Shown here one piece after another: positions 30,417 through 41,960 of a stretch of 64,000 nt of DNA. Position 1 is the first letter of the stretch; every line of letters starts with the position of its first letter. The stretch comes from Adiantum capillus-veneris. Lineage: Eukaryota; Streptophyta; Polypodiopsida; Polypodiales; Pteridaceae. The stretch covers positions 76,537,872 through 76,601,871 of the forward strand of contig CM043953.1 in assembly GCA_014529385.2 (NCBI GenBank), in the 5' to 3' direction. Below the pieces are notes generated by a model. That model was not told the origin of the DNA and made no database searches. It saw only the letters and a list, made by a program, of their open reading frames with translations. The position numbers and the translations under genes are program-made.

Positions 30417-32167
30417 GGGATAGATATCGGGTGAACTTTTTGAGGAGCTCCAGAGTGAACTTTTTTCAAATATTCCATGGATGCCATATTTTTAGAAAAA
30501 AGCTCACCCATGAAGTGATTGGAATGATTGGAGCGGGCTTTCTGGAGAGAGATTTTTTTATTGTTATCTAACCAACACAGGAATTTTTTCGAAAAGATAA
30601 ATCCATGTGTTTTGTTCACCAAGAAAATCACTCCTCGCTCGACTATGAAAGGAATGCACATTTTTTAAAAAATTCGTTGCATTTTTCCATCGCTGTTTGA
30701 TCTTATAGCCAACAATTCCAATCCTTGAATGGCCTCCAAAGTTGACACAAACATCTTGACACTAAATATGCCTCCTCAACACTCTGAGAACATGTCGATG
30801 AAACCTCACTCAACTACCTCTAAAACGTACTCCATCTATCATTCTTTAAGAAAACCACTCCTCGCTCGACTTTAAGAGTAATGTGCATTTTCTTTGAAAT
30901 CTACTGCGTTTTTTCATCACCGTCAAATCGTAGCGAAGGTGACCCAAATTTAGTCACATCATTGTTGTGTGCTACTCACTCCATGGGTATACGGGATCCA
31001 AACCCACTATCCAAGGCCGGCTCTTCGTATACGCCGATGCAGCCTCACTCAACTCACTCTAAAATGTATTCCATCTATCTCTCTTTGACCAACATTTGAG
31101 TGTTTCGAGCCTTCGACCACCTTGACACTAAACATGCCTCCTCAATACTTTGGAAACATGCAATCCATGTGCTTTGTTCGTCAAGGGAATCACTCTTGGC
31201 TCAACTCGAAGAGAAATGCGTTATTTCTTTGAAACTTTAACATGTCGAATCTTGTACCCATGTCAACCCAAATGCAGCCAAATCATTGGTGTGTGATGCT
31301 TATGCCAAGTGTATAGGAGATCCAGACCCACTTGCCAAGGCTGGCTCTCGGTGTAGGTCAAGGCAGACTCACTCAACTCCCTTTGATACGCACTCCATCT
31401 GTCTCTCTTTGACCGACATCCTAGTGTTCCGAGCATCCAAACACCTTGACACTAAACATGCCTTATTAACACCTTTGAAACAAGCAATCCATGTTCTTCA
31501 TTCATAGTGAAAAGCACTCCTCGCTTGCCTCTGAGAGGAATGCACATTTTTCTTTGAAATTCACTGCATTTGTTCGTCACTCGACTTCCTTTGGAACTCA
31601 GTTCATTTGTCCCTTTGAACAAGATCTGAGTGTTCCGAACGTCCAAACATCTTAACGCTAAATATGCCTCCTCAACATTCTGGAATGATGTCATGCATGT
31701 TTTTCGTTTGCCAAGAAAACCAGTCCTCGCTCAACTTTGAGAGTAATGTGCATTTTCTCTGAAATCGGCTGTGTTTTTTCATTGCCATCAAACTATAGCG
31801 AAGGCGGCCCAAATTCAGTCACATCATTGTTGTGTGCTACTCACTCCAAGGGTATATGGGATCCAAACCCACTAGCCAAGGTCGGCTCTCCGTATATGCC
31901 GAGACAGCCTCACTCAACTCCCTCTGAAACTTACTCCATCTATCCCTCTTTGACCAACATCTAAGTTTTTTGAGCCTTGACACTAAACATGCCTCCTCAA
32001 TACTTTGGAAACATGCAATCCATGTGCTTTGTTCGTCAAGGGAATCACTCCTGGCTCAACTCTCAGAGAAGTGCGTAATTTCTCTGAAACTATAACCTGT
32101 CAAATCTTGTACCCATGTCGACCCAAATGTAGCCAAATCATGGTGTGTGATGCTTATGCCATGTCTA

Positions 32168-32924
32168 TGTTAAGTATGGAGCCTGATTTACCCTTGTTAT
32201 TTTCTGTGGTAAAAGCGCACATTTGTAAGGCCCCCATTATGAGGAGAAGCCATCGTGCGTGAAGGAAAATCACTCACCGGAAACCAAAATTTTCACGGAC
32301 AATACTCACGGAATATTCCTTTTCGTTGGAATATTATGGCCGGACGGCGGCCGGAAAGTGGTCCGAAAACAACTGGTTGGTTGGTCGGTGGCCGGTAGTC
32401 AATGGCCGATGGCCGGTGGCCGGAAGTCAATGGTCGGTGGCCGGTGGTCAGAAGTCAATGGCCGGTGGCCGGTGGCCGAATTCAAAAGCGGACTTGTCTT
32501 CTCAAGGGCGGCCACACATGGGCGGATTGGAGGGTCCGATTTGGAATTATTCGCACAAGGGCAGCTACACATGGCTGTCTCTCATAAGAGAGGGCAGCCC
32601 TTTTGGCCTATAAAAGGAGGCCATTTCTACACACATTTCATAGTGTGAAGTTGATGCAACAAGTGAGTGTGAGGTGGTGAGAGTGAAGCAAGGCGGGAGC
32701 TCTATCAAGGGTTTAATCCCTTTGTAAACTACTTCTTCTTTTGAAGTGCTAAAGCCATTGAGTGGCTGCTTTCCCGTGGACGTAGCCCACATTGGGTGAA
32801 CCACGTATATCGTGTGTACTCTCTCTCTCTCTCTCTACTCTATAATCTCTTGTGTGTGAAATCTATCTCTCTCCATTAAGTAATCTACTCAAAAATCTAT
32901 TTAGCTACGTCTTATTTTCTAACA
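32168..32924 (+). mobile_element. Solo LTR (757 bp) inside the satellite
   Basis: The ends are TGTTAAG...CTAACA with flanks GTCTA and GTGTA (4 of 5 match; satellite monomers have GTGTA here). A TATA box lies in GGCCTATAAAAGGAGGCC at about 32,606. There is no primer site, polypurine tract or coding sequence, so only the LTR remains. It contains a 28-bp GC-rich minisatellite. Confidence 0.8.
32396..32480. repeat. 28-bp minisatellite (GGCCGGTGGCC-rich), 3 copies
   Basis: Units begin AGTCAATGGCCGATGGCC and variants. They are markedly GC-rich compared with the surrounding AT-rich DNA. The ORFs rich in Trp, Pro and Gly across it are repeat artefacts. Confidence 0.8.
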
Positions 32925-35150
32925 GTGTATACGAGATCCAAACTCACTTGCCAAGGCCGGCTATCGGTATAGGTCGAGGCAGCCTCACTCAACTTCCTCT
33001 GAAACGCACTCCATCTGTCTCTCTTTGACCGACATCCTAGCGTTCCGAGCATCCAAACACCTTGACACTAAACATGCCTTATTAACACCTTTGAAACAAG
33101 CAATCCATGTTCTTCATTCATGGTGAAAACCACTCCTCGCTTGCATCTGAGAGGAATGCGCATTTTTCTCTGAATTTCGCTTCACTGTTTGTCAACGCCC
33201 TTTGGAACTCAGTTCATTTGTCCCTTTGAACAAATTCTGAGTGTTTCGAACGAACATCTTGACACTAAATGTGCCTTATCAACACTCTGGAAACATGTCA
33301 TGCATGTTTTTGGTTTGCCAAGAAAACCGCTTCTTGCTCGACTTTGAGAGTAATATGCATTTTCTCTGAAATCCGCTGCATTTTTTCATCGCCGTCAAAC
33401 TATAGCGAAGGCAACCCAAATTCAGTCACATCATTTTTGTGTGCTGCTCACTCCATGGGTATATGCAAACCCACTAGCCAAGGTCGGCTCTCCATATAGG
33501 CCGACGTAGCCTCACTCAACTCCCTTTGAAATGTACTCCATCTATCCCTCTTTGACCAACATTTGAGTGTTCCAAGCCTTGGACCACCTTGACACTAAAC
33601 ATGCCTCCTCAATACTTTGGAAACATGCAATCCATGTGCTTTTTTTGTCAAGGGAATCACTCCTGGCTCGACTTTGAGAGAAGTGTGTAACTTCTTTGAA
33701 ACTTTAAAATGTCGAATCGTGTACCCATGTCGACCCAAATGCAGCCAAATCATTGGTGTGTGATGCTCACACCATGTGTATACAAGATCCAAATCCACTT
33801 GCCAAGGCCGACTCTTGGTATAGGTCGTGGCAACCTCACTCAACTCCCTCTGAAACGCACTCCATTTGTCTCTCTTTGACCGCATCCTAGTGTTCCCAGC
33901 ATCCAAACACCTTGACATTAAACATGCCTTATTAACACCTTTGAAACAAGCAATCCATGTTCTTCGTTCGTAGTGAAAACCACTCCTCGCTTGCCTCTGA
34001 GAGGAATGCGCATTTTTCTCTGAAATCTGCTGCATTTGTTTCGTCACTCAACTCCCTTTGGAACGCGATTAATTCGTCCCTTTGAACAAGATTTGAGTGT
34101 TCCAAACGTCCAAACATCTTGATACTAAATATGCCTCCTCAACACTCTTGAAGCATGTCATGCATGTTTTTCGTTTGCCAAGAAAACCACTCCATGATGT
34201 GACTTTGAGAGTAATGTGCATTTTCTCTGAATTCCGCTGCGTTTTTTCATCATCGTCAAAGTGTAGCGAAGGCGACCCAAATTTAGTCACATCATTATTG
34301 TGTGCTACTCACTCCATGGGTATATGGGATCCAAACCCACCAGCCAAGGTCAGCTCTCCGTATAGACCGACACAACCTCACTCAACTCCCTCTGAAACGT
34401 ACTCCATCTATCCCTCTTTGACCAACATCTAAGTGTTTCCAGCGTCCAAACACATTGACACTAAACATGCCTCATCAATATTCTAGAAAGATGTACTTTA
34501 TGTGTTTTGTTTTCCAAGAAATGCGCTCCTCGCTTGACTATGAGAAGAATGCACATTTTCTATGAAATTTGCTGCATTTTTTTGTCGTCGTCTAGTCTTA
34601 TAGCCAATGCGACCCAAACACAGCTAGATCATTGATGTTTGCCTCTCACAACATGGATATACGGGATCCAAATATACTTGCCAAGGCCGGCTCTCGGTAT
34701 AGGCCGACGTAGCCTCACTCCACTTCCTCTGAAACGCACTCCATTTGTCGTTCTTTGACCAACATCTCAGTGTTCCGAGCGTTCAACCACCTTGACACCA
34801 AGCATGCCTTATTAAAACCTTAGAACATGCAATCCATATTCTTCATTCGCAGTGAAAACCATTCCTCGCTTGCCTCTGAGCGGAATGCGCATTTTTCTCA
34901 AAAACCCGGTGCATTTCTTCGTCACTCAACTCCCTTTGGAATGTGTTTCATCCGACCACCCAAACTCAAACCATGCCTCCTCAACACTCTAGAAACATGC
35001 AATCCTTGGGTTTCATTTGCCAGGAAAACCACTCCTCGCTTTACTCTGAGAGGATTGCATAGTTTCTCTAAAACAATTTCTCTAAAATCATTGGTATGTG
35101 CTACCAACACCATGGGTAAATGGGATCCAAACCTACTTGCCAAGACACAT

Positions 35151-36279
35151 TTGACATTACTTGCCAAGACACATTACAATATTATGACTAGAAGAAAGAA
35201 GAAAATGGTTCCATACAAAACTTTCAATATTTGGAATGGCAAACACATTTTCACAATGGAAGACATTACAATGTCACAGAAAAGACAAGAGAGTAGCTAT
35301 AGTCGACAATATGAATCTGTCGTGCACATCATTTTTAGTTATTACAACTTTTCAGTTTGTACATCCCAACTATAATTGTAGTCAACTAGTGTTTGTCCAT
35401 ATCCCAAAATCATTGTTCTAATGCTTTTCTTTTGCTTAGTCGCGCTGTCTATGCTTTCATGATTTTTGGAAGCTCATCCAAAAATGCTTCACCAGTCTCC
35501 ATGATCTTTAAGTATCTTCCTATGTGGCTACCAAGCAAAGCAAGAGCACATGTGTCTCCTCCATATTGCACTACCATATCTCCCTTTTTTGTGTACATGT
35601 TCAATATTTGATACAGATAGCAATGTCCACGTTCCATTCCTCTTGCAACAAGAGGACTTGTGAGATTAGGAGAAAAGTAGAGTTATCAATTACTCCACAC
35701 AGAAAAAGAAATCGATTACCGTGCACAAAAATAGACGTACCTCTCAATGGTGTTCCATCTTCTTACATGATCCATTCACCCTCTTGGATTGTATCTAGCC
35801 ATGTGTCCTCATTTGGTTTCATCACTTCAGCAATTGGGGCCTGGTTTTTCTTGAAAATGGTAAGAAGTAGTGATCTTATGATCATATTAGCATCCTTGCA
35901 TACAGGTGTCTTGCAAACTGTGATTGTGGTGTATGCTAGCTTCCAACCTACGGCCGTTGCAACATCATGTACCATTCGATGTTGGCTACGTATGCAAACA
36001 ACAACAAATATGCAAACTACGTATGCAAACAACAACAAATATGCCACTGTCATCTGCTGTCAAAAAACTCAGACATGAAACTTTGCCAAAATGACAGACG
36101 TCCATGTCATTTGATTCCTGTGCAGATGACGAAGGTATACCGTGCACAGGGAAATTTGGAGGCAGAGACATGAATGAAGTGGACACTGAAGCAGCCACCC
36201 AAACCCCATCTCTAACATACACATGGTCATCCTATTTTACATTGCCTTCAATCCATGCCAACATGGAGCCAACAATCTC
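35151..36279 (-). other. Unidentified region with minus-strand gene-like fragments
   Basis: On the minus strand several reading frames look protein-like rather than random: 36,222-36,100 (VYVRDGVWVAASVSTSF), 35,960-35,760 (VGWKLAYTTITVCKTP, EVMKPNEDTWLD) and 35,637-35,449 (GHCYLYQILNMYTKKG, ETGEAFLDELPKIMKA). A possible GT-AG intron (GAG/GTACGT to CACAAG) lies between the last two. I do not recognise the family. Captured host exons or an uncharacterised mobile-element gene are both possible. A short direct repeat ATGCAAACAACAACAAATATG occurs twice near 36,000. Confidence 0.35.
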
Positions 36280-36506
36280 ATTTTCTTCTATGCTTGTCTG
36301 TCTTGTCTTTCTGATCACAAGCTTGTCTTCAGTTTTTCCATCTGAGCTCCTTTGCTATTTATTATTAATTTTGGCCTTGTTTATTGGAAAATTCAAAGAA
36401 AATAACAAAATGCGCTAAAAAAGCAAAGTGAAAATCCAATGATTTTTTGATATATACACTATTTACACTCATCGGGGAGATATTACCAGTTAAATTTTCC
36501 CTGTAG
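36280..36506 (-). repeat. Inverted fragment homologous to 58,040-58,350
   Basis: The reverse complement shares GATGAGTGTAAATAGTGTAT, TTTTAGC.CATTTT.TTATTTTC and AATAATAAATAGCAAA-like words, in the same order, with the stretch that follows gypsy C. A gap of about 110 bases separates two matching blocks. It is joined directly to the gypsy B leader at about 36,507, replacing the LTR and primer site expected there. Confidence 0.75.
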
Positions 36507-38242
36507 ATGCTCAAAAAATCATAAAAAACAAGAAAACAAGTGTTTGTGGACACTTTCCACCACCTCATTGCATTAGAACCTAGGAGTAGGGTAAGTAGGT
36601 TCCGAGGTGGATTTCAGAACATTGCTCTCTCCGAAAGAATCAATTGTGAGTTGTTATTTGAAGTTGCAGAATTTCATGTCTATGGCTAGATATAGCACGA
36701 AAAGACTCCAAACCACTCAATCCAATTGGAGAGTATGCTTAGAAGTTGTATGAACTAGTGGGTAAGCTCAAGGACACATTAAGGTAAAAATTTCAAGAGT
36801 TTGCAAAAACTCAGATTATTTACTTTTTCTTGACATTTAAGGCCAAATTAAGTTTTGACTTGATTCATAGGCTTAAAATAGCTCATGAAAAGACTGTCCA
36901 TTGAAAAAGTGCAAAAAAATGTTCATTTTAGGTCTAAAGTAAATAATCACGATTATTTACTTTCAGCTCAAAACTAACCAAGCTTGATAATAGTGACTCA
37001 TTGCATGTGTACAAACAAATTTTGTAAAGGACCGTACCAAAGAATTTGGATCACCAAATTGACCAAAAACTAGGTCAAAACTAAAGTCTGTACTGACTTC
37101 CGGGAACTTGAGTGTAGATTGGAAATTTTTTTGTTCAAACTCAATGAAACTTGGTTCATAGTCTTATATTGATGTGATAGACATGTGTATATGCTCAGTT
37201 GACCAAAAAGATGCAAAAATTTGCCAGAAGTAAATAATCGTGATTATTTACGTCTACCCCATTTTTCAACGTTTTTGACCAAGTTAGCATACCACTAGGT
37301 TTACCATGTTATAATAAGCCCATAAATCAAATTTTCTAAGATTTGGATCATTGGATTGAAAATTGTAGCCAATTTGCAAAGTCAGTCTACAGATATAAAA
37401 GTGATGACCATTTGAGCCAAAAATTGTCCAAACGTGATCAAACTTGGCTAGGCTGCTTGAGTTGAGATACCTAACAGATCTTTGTCAACATTAGGACAAA
37501 AACTTGGAAAAACATAGCTGGAGTAAATAATTACGATTATTTACATCTGCTTCAAAAATTGATAATCTTGCACATTTGAGTATACCACAAGGTCAAGCAT
37601 ATCAAGTAGACCACATAAATCAATTTTAGTGAAATTTGGATCACAAAAGTGAGACTTAAGCCAGATTCTTGAAATCAGAGTCTGCGGGCACGGAACAATT
37701 GCTAAACTTAAACACATTTTGTCCAAACTTAGTGAAACTTGTCCAAGGACCTTAACAAGTTGAATACTTGGCAAACCAAGCCAAAAAGTGCAAAAATTTG
37801 ACAAAAAGTAAATAATCGTGATTATTTACTACTGCAACAGAGAGACACCAAATTTGGCTTTTGAACTTGTAAAGTGTTAAACCAACATAATACAAGGCCA
37901 TCGAGAAATTTTGGGTTCAATCGGATCCAAACTAGTACATGTTCGCTCAGTTTTCAGATTGCAGATTAGTCCTTTGAACTTTTGCAAAATTAGGGTCTGA
38001 AAGTCTCCACTGCTAACTCAATTAGCTCGATTTGAAGTGATACATATAGACCAATCACAATAGTTAGCAAAAACTATACAATCTTTGCGAAAGAATAACT
38101 AACTTGATCAAAATTGATACAGGAATCAGGTTGCAGACAAGGAATTGGCAGCTTGACAGAAGTTGCAATCAAGTCAAGTGGAAGAAGTTGACAACAAGTC
38201 AATCCAACAGTAAGTACTCTATCCAGGGCTTCACAAGTCTTT
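36507..38242 (+). mobile_element. Gypsy B leader: ~290-bp tandem units with palindromes
   Basis: Four 22-bp palindromes (GTAAATAAT, centre, ATTATTTAC) sit at 36,939, 37,230, 37,523 and 37,808, spaced 291, 293 and 285 bases, with a half site near 36,815. Between them divergent copies of the same text recur (for example TTTGGATCA, TTGTCCAAAC, GAAACTTGG, TGCAAAAAT). No ORF is convincing. The start codon of copy A is not kept at the equivalent place in B (TTGACA instead of ATGGCA). Confidence 0.88.
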
Positions 38243-39776
38243 ATGAACCTTAGATCTGATCGTGTACTAGGAGACCCAGGCATAGTTGGAGAAACCTCTA
38301 GTAAAGTATCCACCAAAGAAAGTGTGAATCAAGGCAATTACTTTCACACTATCCTTGAGGAAGTCTCACACACTTTTTTAGATTCAACATCTGAAATGTC
38401 TTCCTACTCGACTCACTCAGAAATCGGAATGACAATTCACTATAAGCATATACTCTCTTTTTATAAAACTAACTGCCATGGAGCTCAGGTTTACCTAGAT
38501 CCTAACGAAGAGTATGCTATTCGCATTGATGACCATGGTATTGAGTTTGAAGAGGAAGTCACGGAAAACAAACAAGGAAAAATGTACATGGATAGAAACA
38601 GAACTCAGTATTTACAAGTCGAAAACCCTGACATGATAGACAAATGGGGGTTAGAAGTAAACACCATAATTCTAGATATGGCAGCAAAAGAAGGACCACC
38701 AGCTTTATAATTTGAGGGATACGATCAAGTTGATTTGAAGCCTTTGAAACGGCTTAGTACGGATAATCCTAGGATCAGAGTCTATTGTTGGGAGGATAGA
38801 AACGTAAAAGATCTTCTATGGACTTCGCATGCCAAATCAGGAAAACTAACACCCATGAAGATCATCTATATCTTCAAGATCAAAGATAAGGGTTCAACAA
38901 ATCTATTAACCTACCTGTTTAGGAATTGTTATAATAATAACTTTGTTATGATGACTCCTGAGGAGGTAGAACAAACCAAATACCAAGGCTACTCCATAAG
39001 GGATTGGATATTGGGTCAAGGACCAGAAACTATTCCAAGAGATGAACACCATGAGAGGTCTTCCAACAGTAATGTTAAGAAACCAAAAACCACCTCATCA
39101 TAAAGAAAACCGGGTGACACTAAAGCCAGTCCAGGGCTACATAAGTCACTAATTCCAACAGACTGGTCTGAAGGACTCGGAATGGGACCAACTGCCAGGA
39201 GACCGAGAGTTAAACCAAATAGACACGTCAGAGCAGCTGATTTTCAAAAATGGGTCAAAAAATACATTAGATCAAGGGATCCATATGACCACTTAGCAAG
39301 CTTTACGCAAGTGCTAAGAGCAGAACACATATTTGACTTCCATACTCAATTCAAGGGGTTTGGAATGACATTAGAAGAAAAAAGAATTGACATGGTTCCA
39401 AAACATTCCACCAAGGTCAATCATGGATTTGAATACATTAGCTCAAGGATTTGTAGCTGCATGTTTCTACAGCTTTAAACAGAAACAAGGTGAGTATGTT
39501 AGGGATTGTGCAACTTGAATGAAACATTACATTGCCAGATGCCCAGAGCTAGAGATACCTATAGAAGAACGACTAGTATCATTGTTTCTAGAGGGACTGC
39601 TAAACAAAAAACTTCATGCTATACTGTATAGCAAGAAGCAGACAACCCTAGAAAAGTGTGTGTCAGATGCTTTTGACTTAGGAGACAATTGTGATATTTT
39701 CAAAACCAATACAAGTGGAAACGACTGCTACAACACCACTTTTAGCCATCGAAGACATGCTCAAAAGTATGAATGA
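38243..39776 (+). pseudogene. Gypsy B gag: N-terminal region and capsid
   Basis: 38,243-39,103 is the unknown N-terminal region seen in copy A, with one in-frame TAA at about 38,708 where A has AAA. 39,182-39,478 begins the capsid (DPYDHLASFTQVLRAE) and is then frameshifted around KALTW. A deletion removes the KMRIKHNTVAQI part present in A. 39,519-39,776 carries the capsid end (ERLVSLFLEGLLNKKLHA). The A and B lesions differ, so the copies decayed independently. Confidence 0.85.
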
Positions 39777-39946
39777 CATGATAAAGAACATGCAAAAAAG
39801 CACCTATGAGGGGACTAGGGCAAGGGATACCTCAACAAGGACAACCAATTAGGTCACAAAAATGGTGTGCAATAGAGGGTAAATGGACCAACCATGAGAC
39901 CAATGAGTTCTATTACTGACCAAAGTATGATGGGAATGTTCAATAC

Positions 39947-40980
39947 GTGCCTATGAGGCCACAAGGACAACCCATGTACAAATATCAACCTAATATGGCC
40001 CTAGCTCAAAGACCATCGATGGGTATGGAAATACCTCAACCCGTGTTGGGCCAACAACCTCCATATCCAACACATAATGCAGTGCTTGTAAAGTACATGC
40101 ATCTAGAGGGAGTCATAGATGAACAAGCACTAGTGCCTGCTACACCCTATGCTGAGCCTAGTCCATCTACAGTAATGGTAGAAGGAGAGTGGTATAATTC
40201 ACATCTACCACCTATGGAAGAACCTTTGACTTATACTCCACCAGAGCTTGCATCAATGTATTATGTAGCTAATCAAGGTGTTAGACCTCCTATGGTAAGA
40301 CCCATTATTAAGCCGAGAACTAAAAACTCTCATAATTGTGGTGCAAGTGATCATTGGAAGAATGAATGCCTAGAGCTTGAAAAAAACCTCAAGCCAGTTG
40401 AAGCTTATTGCATACAATGTTGTAAAAAGGGAGGACACTTCCCAGAAGATTGTCCTAAAAATCCTTTAAACAAGGGTAAAGCAATAGTGAATGTAGTCCA
40501 AGTGATACCTAGTAGCTCATCTGAGAGCGAACCGATTGTTCCATTTAAGGTAATCACCAGAGCCAGGCTAAGAAAAAGAAACATAACTCCTCTAATGATT
40601 CGGAGAATACAAAAATTTCCTCTCAAAAGACCAAAAGAAGTAGAAACAAAAGGCATAAGATGAGAAAATAGAAACAACGGGCAAAAATCGAGGAGAAAGC
40701 AAAAAAGCTATTCGAGGAAAAGGTGAAAGAAACTGGAAGTGAAATCAAAGAAACCATCGTGAAATCCGGAGGATCAATTTTGGTTGATAAAACTTTTGAG
40801 CCTATTAATGCAGCCTTGGAAGCCTACCAAGCAGGTCTTAAAGCAGGCCAAAACATGGAAAACAAATGGAAAAACTATCCTTCTCTAGACATGGAAGTAG
40901 CTAAGCTTGAAGCTTATCAAAATCTGGTAAGAATCACGCAAGAGATGTTGGAAACAAAAAACCCAAGCTTGAAAGTATGA
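39947..40980 (+). pseudogene. Gypsy B gag: linker, zinc knuckles, tail
   Basis: A 238-codon frame (39,947-40,663) holds the Pro/Gln-rich linker and two knuckles. The first has its first Cys replaced by Ser (SHNCGASDHWKNEC); the second is complete (CIQCCKKGGHFPEDC). The following frame (40,723-40,980) is Lys/Glu-rich. RNA binding in the particle is the expected role. Confidence 0.82.
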
Positions 40981-41227
40981 CAAAACCTGAGGAGCTTGTG
41001 GAAGGAAACAATAAAGAAAAATCCAAAGTGGTGGTAGAACCCCACCTAGGAACAAAAGAGCCAGAACTTATAGTACCAGACATCGAAGATCCTTAGATGA
41101 AATTCCATTCGTAGAGGAAGACTGTCCAGGACACTTATGGGAGAAAGTTAGAGAGATTAATGATGGGAGTTTAACGCTGAAGTCAGCTCCTATAGAGGAA
41201 GTTTGGCTAGAAAATCTACCTCCTGAT

Positions 41228-41918
41228 GTGGACATGGATGTACAATCCTTGTATGGGCTTTGTGGATCTGAAGCTTCAGGAATGTCTAAACCATTGACCT
41301 TGAAAACATTACCCTCTTACTGGGGAGATAATAAAGATGAATCCATAGTGTGTAAGACCACACAATTAAAGAGAGCAGAACAGACCCTAGAAGTAGACAA
41401 CATCCATTCAATCATGTCTACACCCATCCAATGCACTCTTACTCTTAGAGAAATATTAAAAATCAGACCATATTTATGGAATGATCTATAGAAAACTCTA
41501 GAGAAGGTCGGAATAACGGGGCAAGCGCAATTTTTTTGGGAAAATTGAAACACGAAATGGATAACAAAGAGATTCGATCTGTGTTCCAATGAGCAAAGTC
41601 AAAGAATACTACGAAGGGGAAGAAGGAAACACGACCCTTCTAGTGAGGTATGATGATATAGAAACCATGGCAATACTGGATAGTGGGGCAGGCATAGCCA
41701 TAGCCAGAAAATCAGTATGGGAATCCTGGGAACAATCAGCCATTATACAAACGCGAATGGAATTGCAATTGGTTAATGCACATATCGCAAGACCCTTAGG
41801 ACCGCTGGAAAAAGTGATAGTTAATTCATGTGGGATTGAATATCAACACACTTTTGCCATAGAAGACTCTAGAAAGGAACTCAATTACGAAATCATATTG
41901 GGAAGACCTTTCATGTGA
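41228..41918 (+). pseudogene. Gypsy B retropepsin-type protease region
   Basis: The frame 41,589-41,918 (109 codons) has LDSGAGIAIA with the catalytic Asp at residue 31 and ends with the second hallmark, EIILGRPFM. Its length fits a retropepsin, which cleaves the polyprotein. The upstream frame (41,228-41,491) is the linker from gag. A short frameshifted gap of about 100 bases separates them. Confidence 0.87.
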
Positions 41919-41960
41919 CAAGTACAACTCATCCAAGATTGGGGAGACAATTATCTGTAC

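Larger units (their letters stand above)
30590..35150. repeat. Satellite array, ~330-bp monomers with a ~200-bp short monomer
   Basis: The phrase TTGACACTAAACATGCCT or a close variant recurs at about 30,757, 31,117, 31,440, 31,644, 31,975, 33,055, 33,245, 33,580, 33,907, 34,114, 34,447, 34,786 and 34,958. Spacings cluster at 323-360 and at 172-207, so long and short monomers alternate in a higher-order pattern of about 860 bases. Other shared words are ACTCAACTCCCTCTGAAAC and GGATCCAAACCCACT. ORFs in it repeat with the monomer and show no constraint. The first 170 bases after 30,416 are unassigned. Confidence 0.9.

Noticed and set aside
32326..32613. Trp/Gly/Pro-rich ORFs in the GC-rich block
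   Set aside because: Three overlapping frames are open only because of the 28-bp minisatellite.
30590..35150. A CRISPR-like array
   Set aside because: Repeat units are about 200-330 bp and tandem, in plant DNA, without short repeats and unique spacers; this is satellite DNA.
30881..35375. Recurring ORFs with HSTPSETYSIYPSLTNI-like ends
   Set aside because: They recur with the satellite monomer and break in different places; there is no sign of selection for protein.
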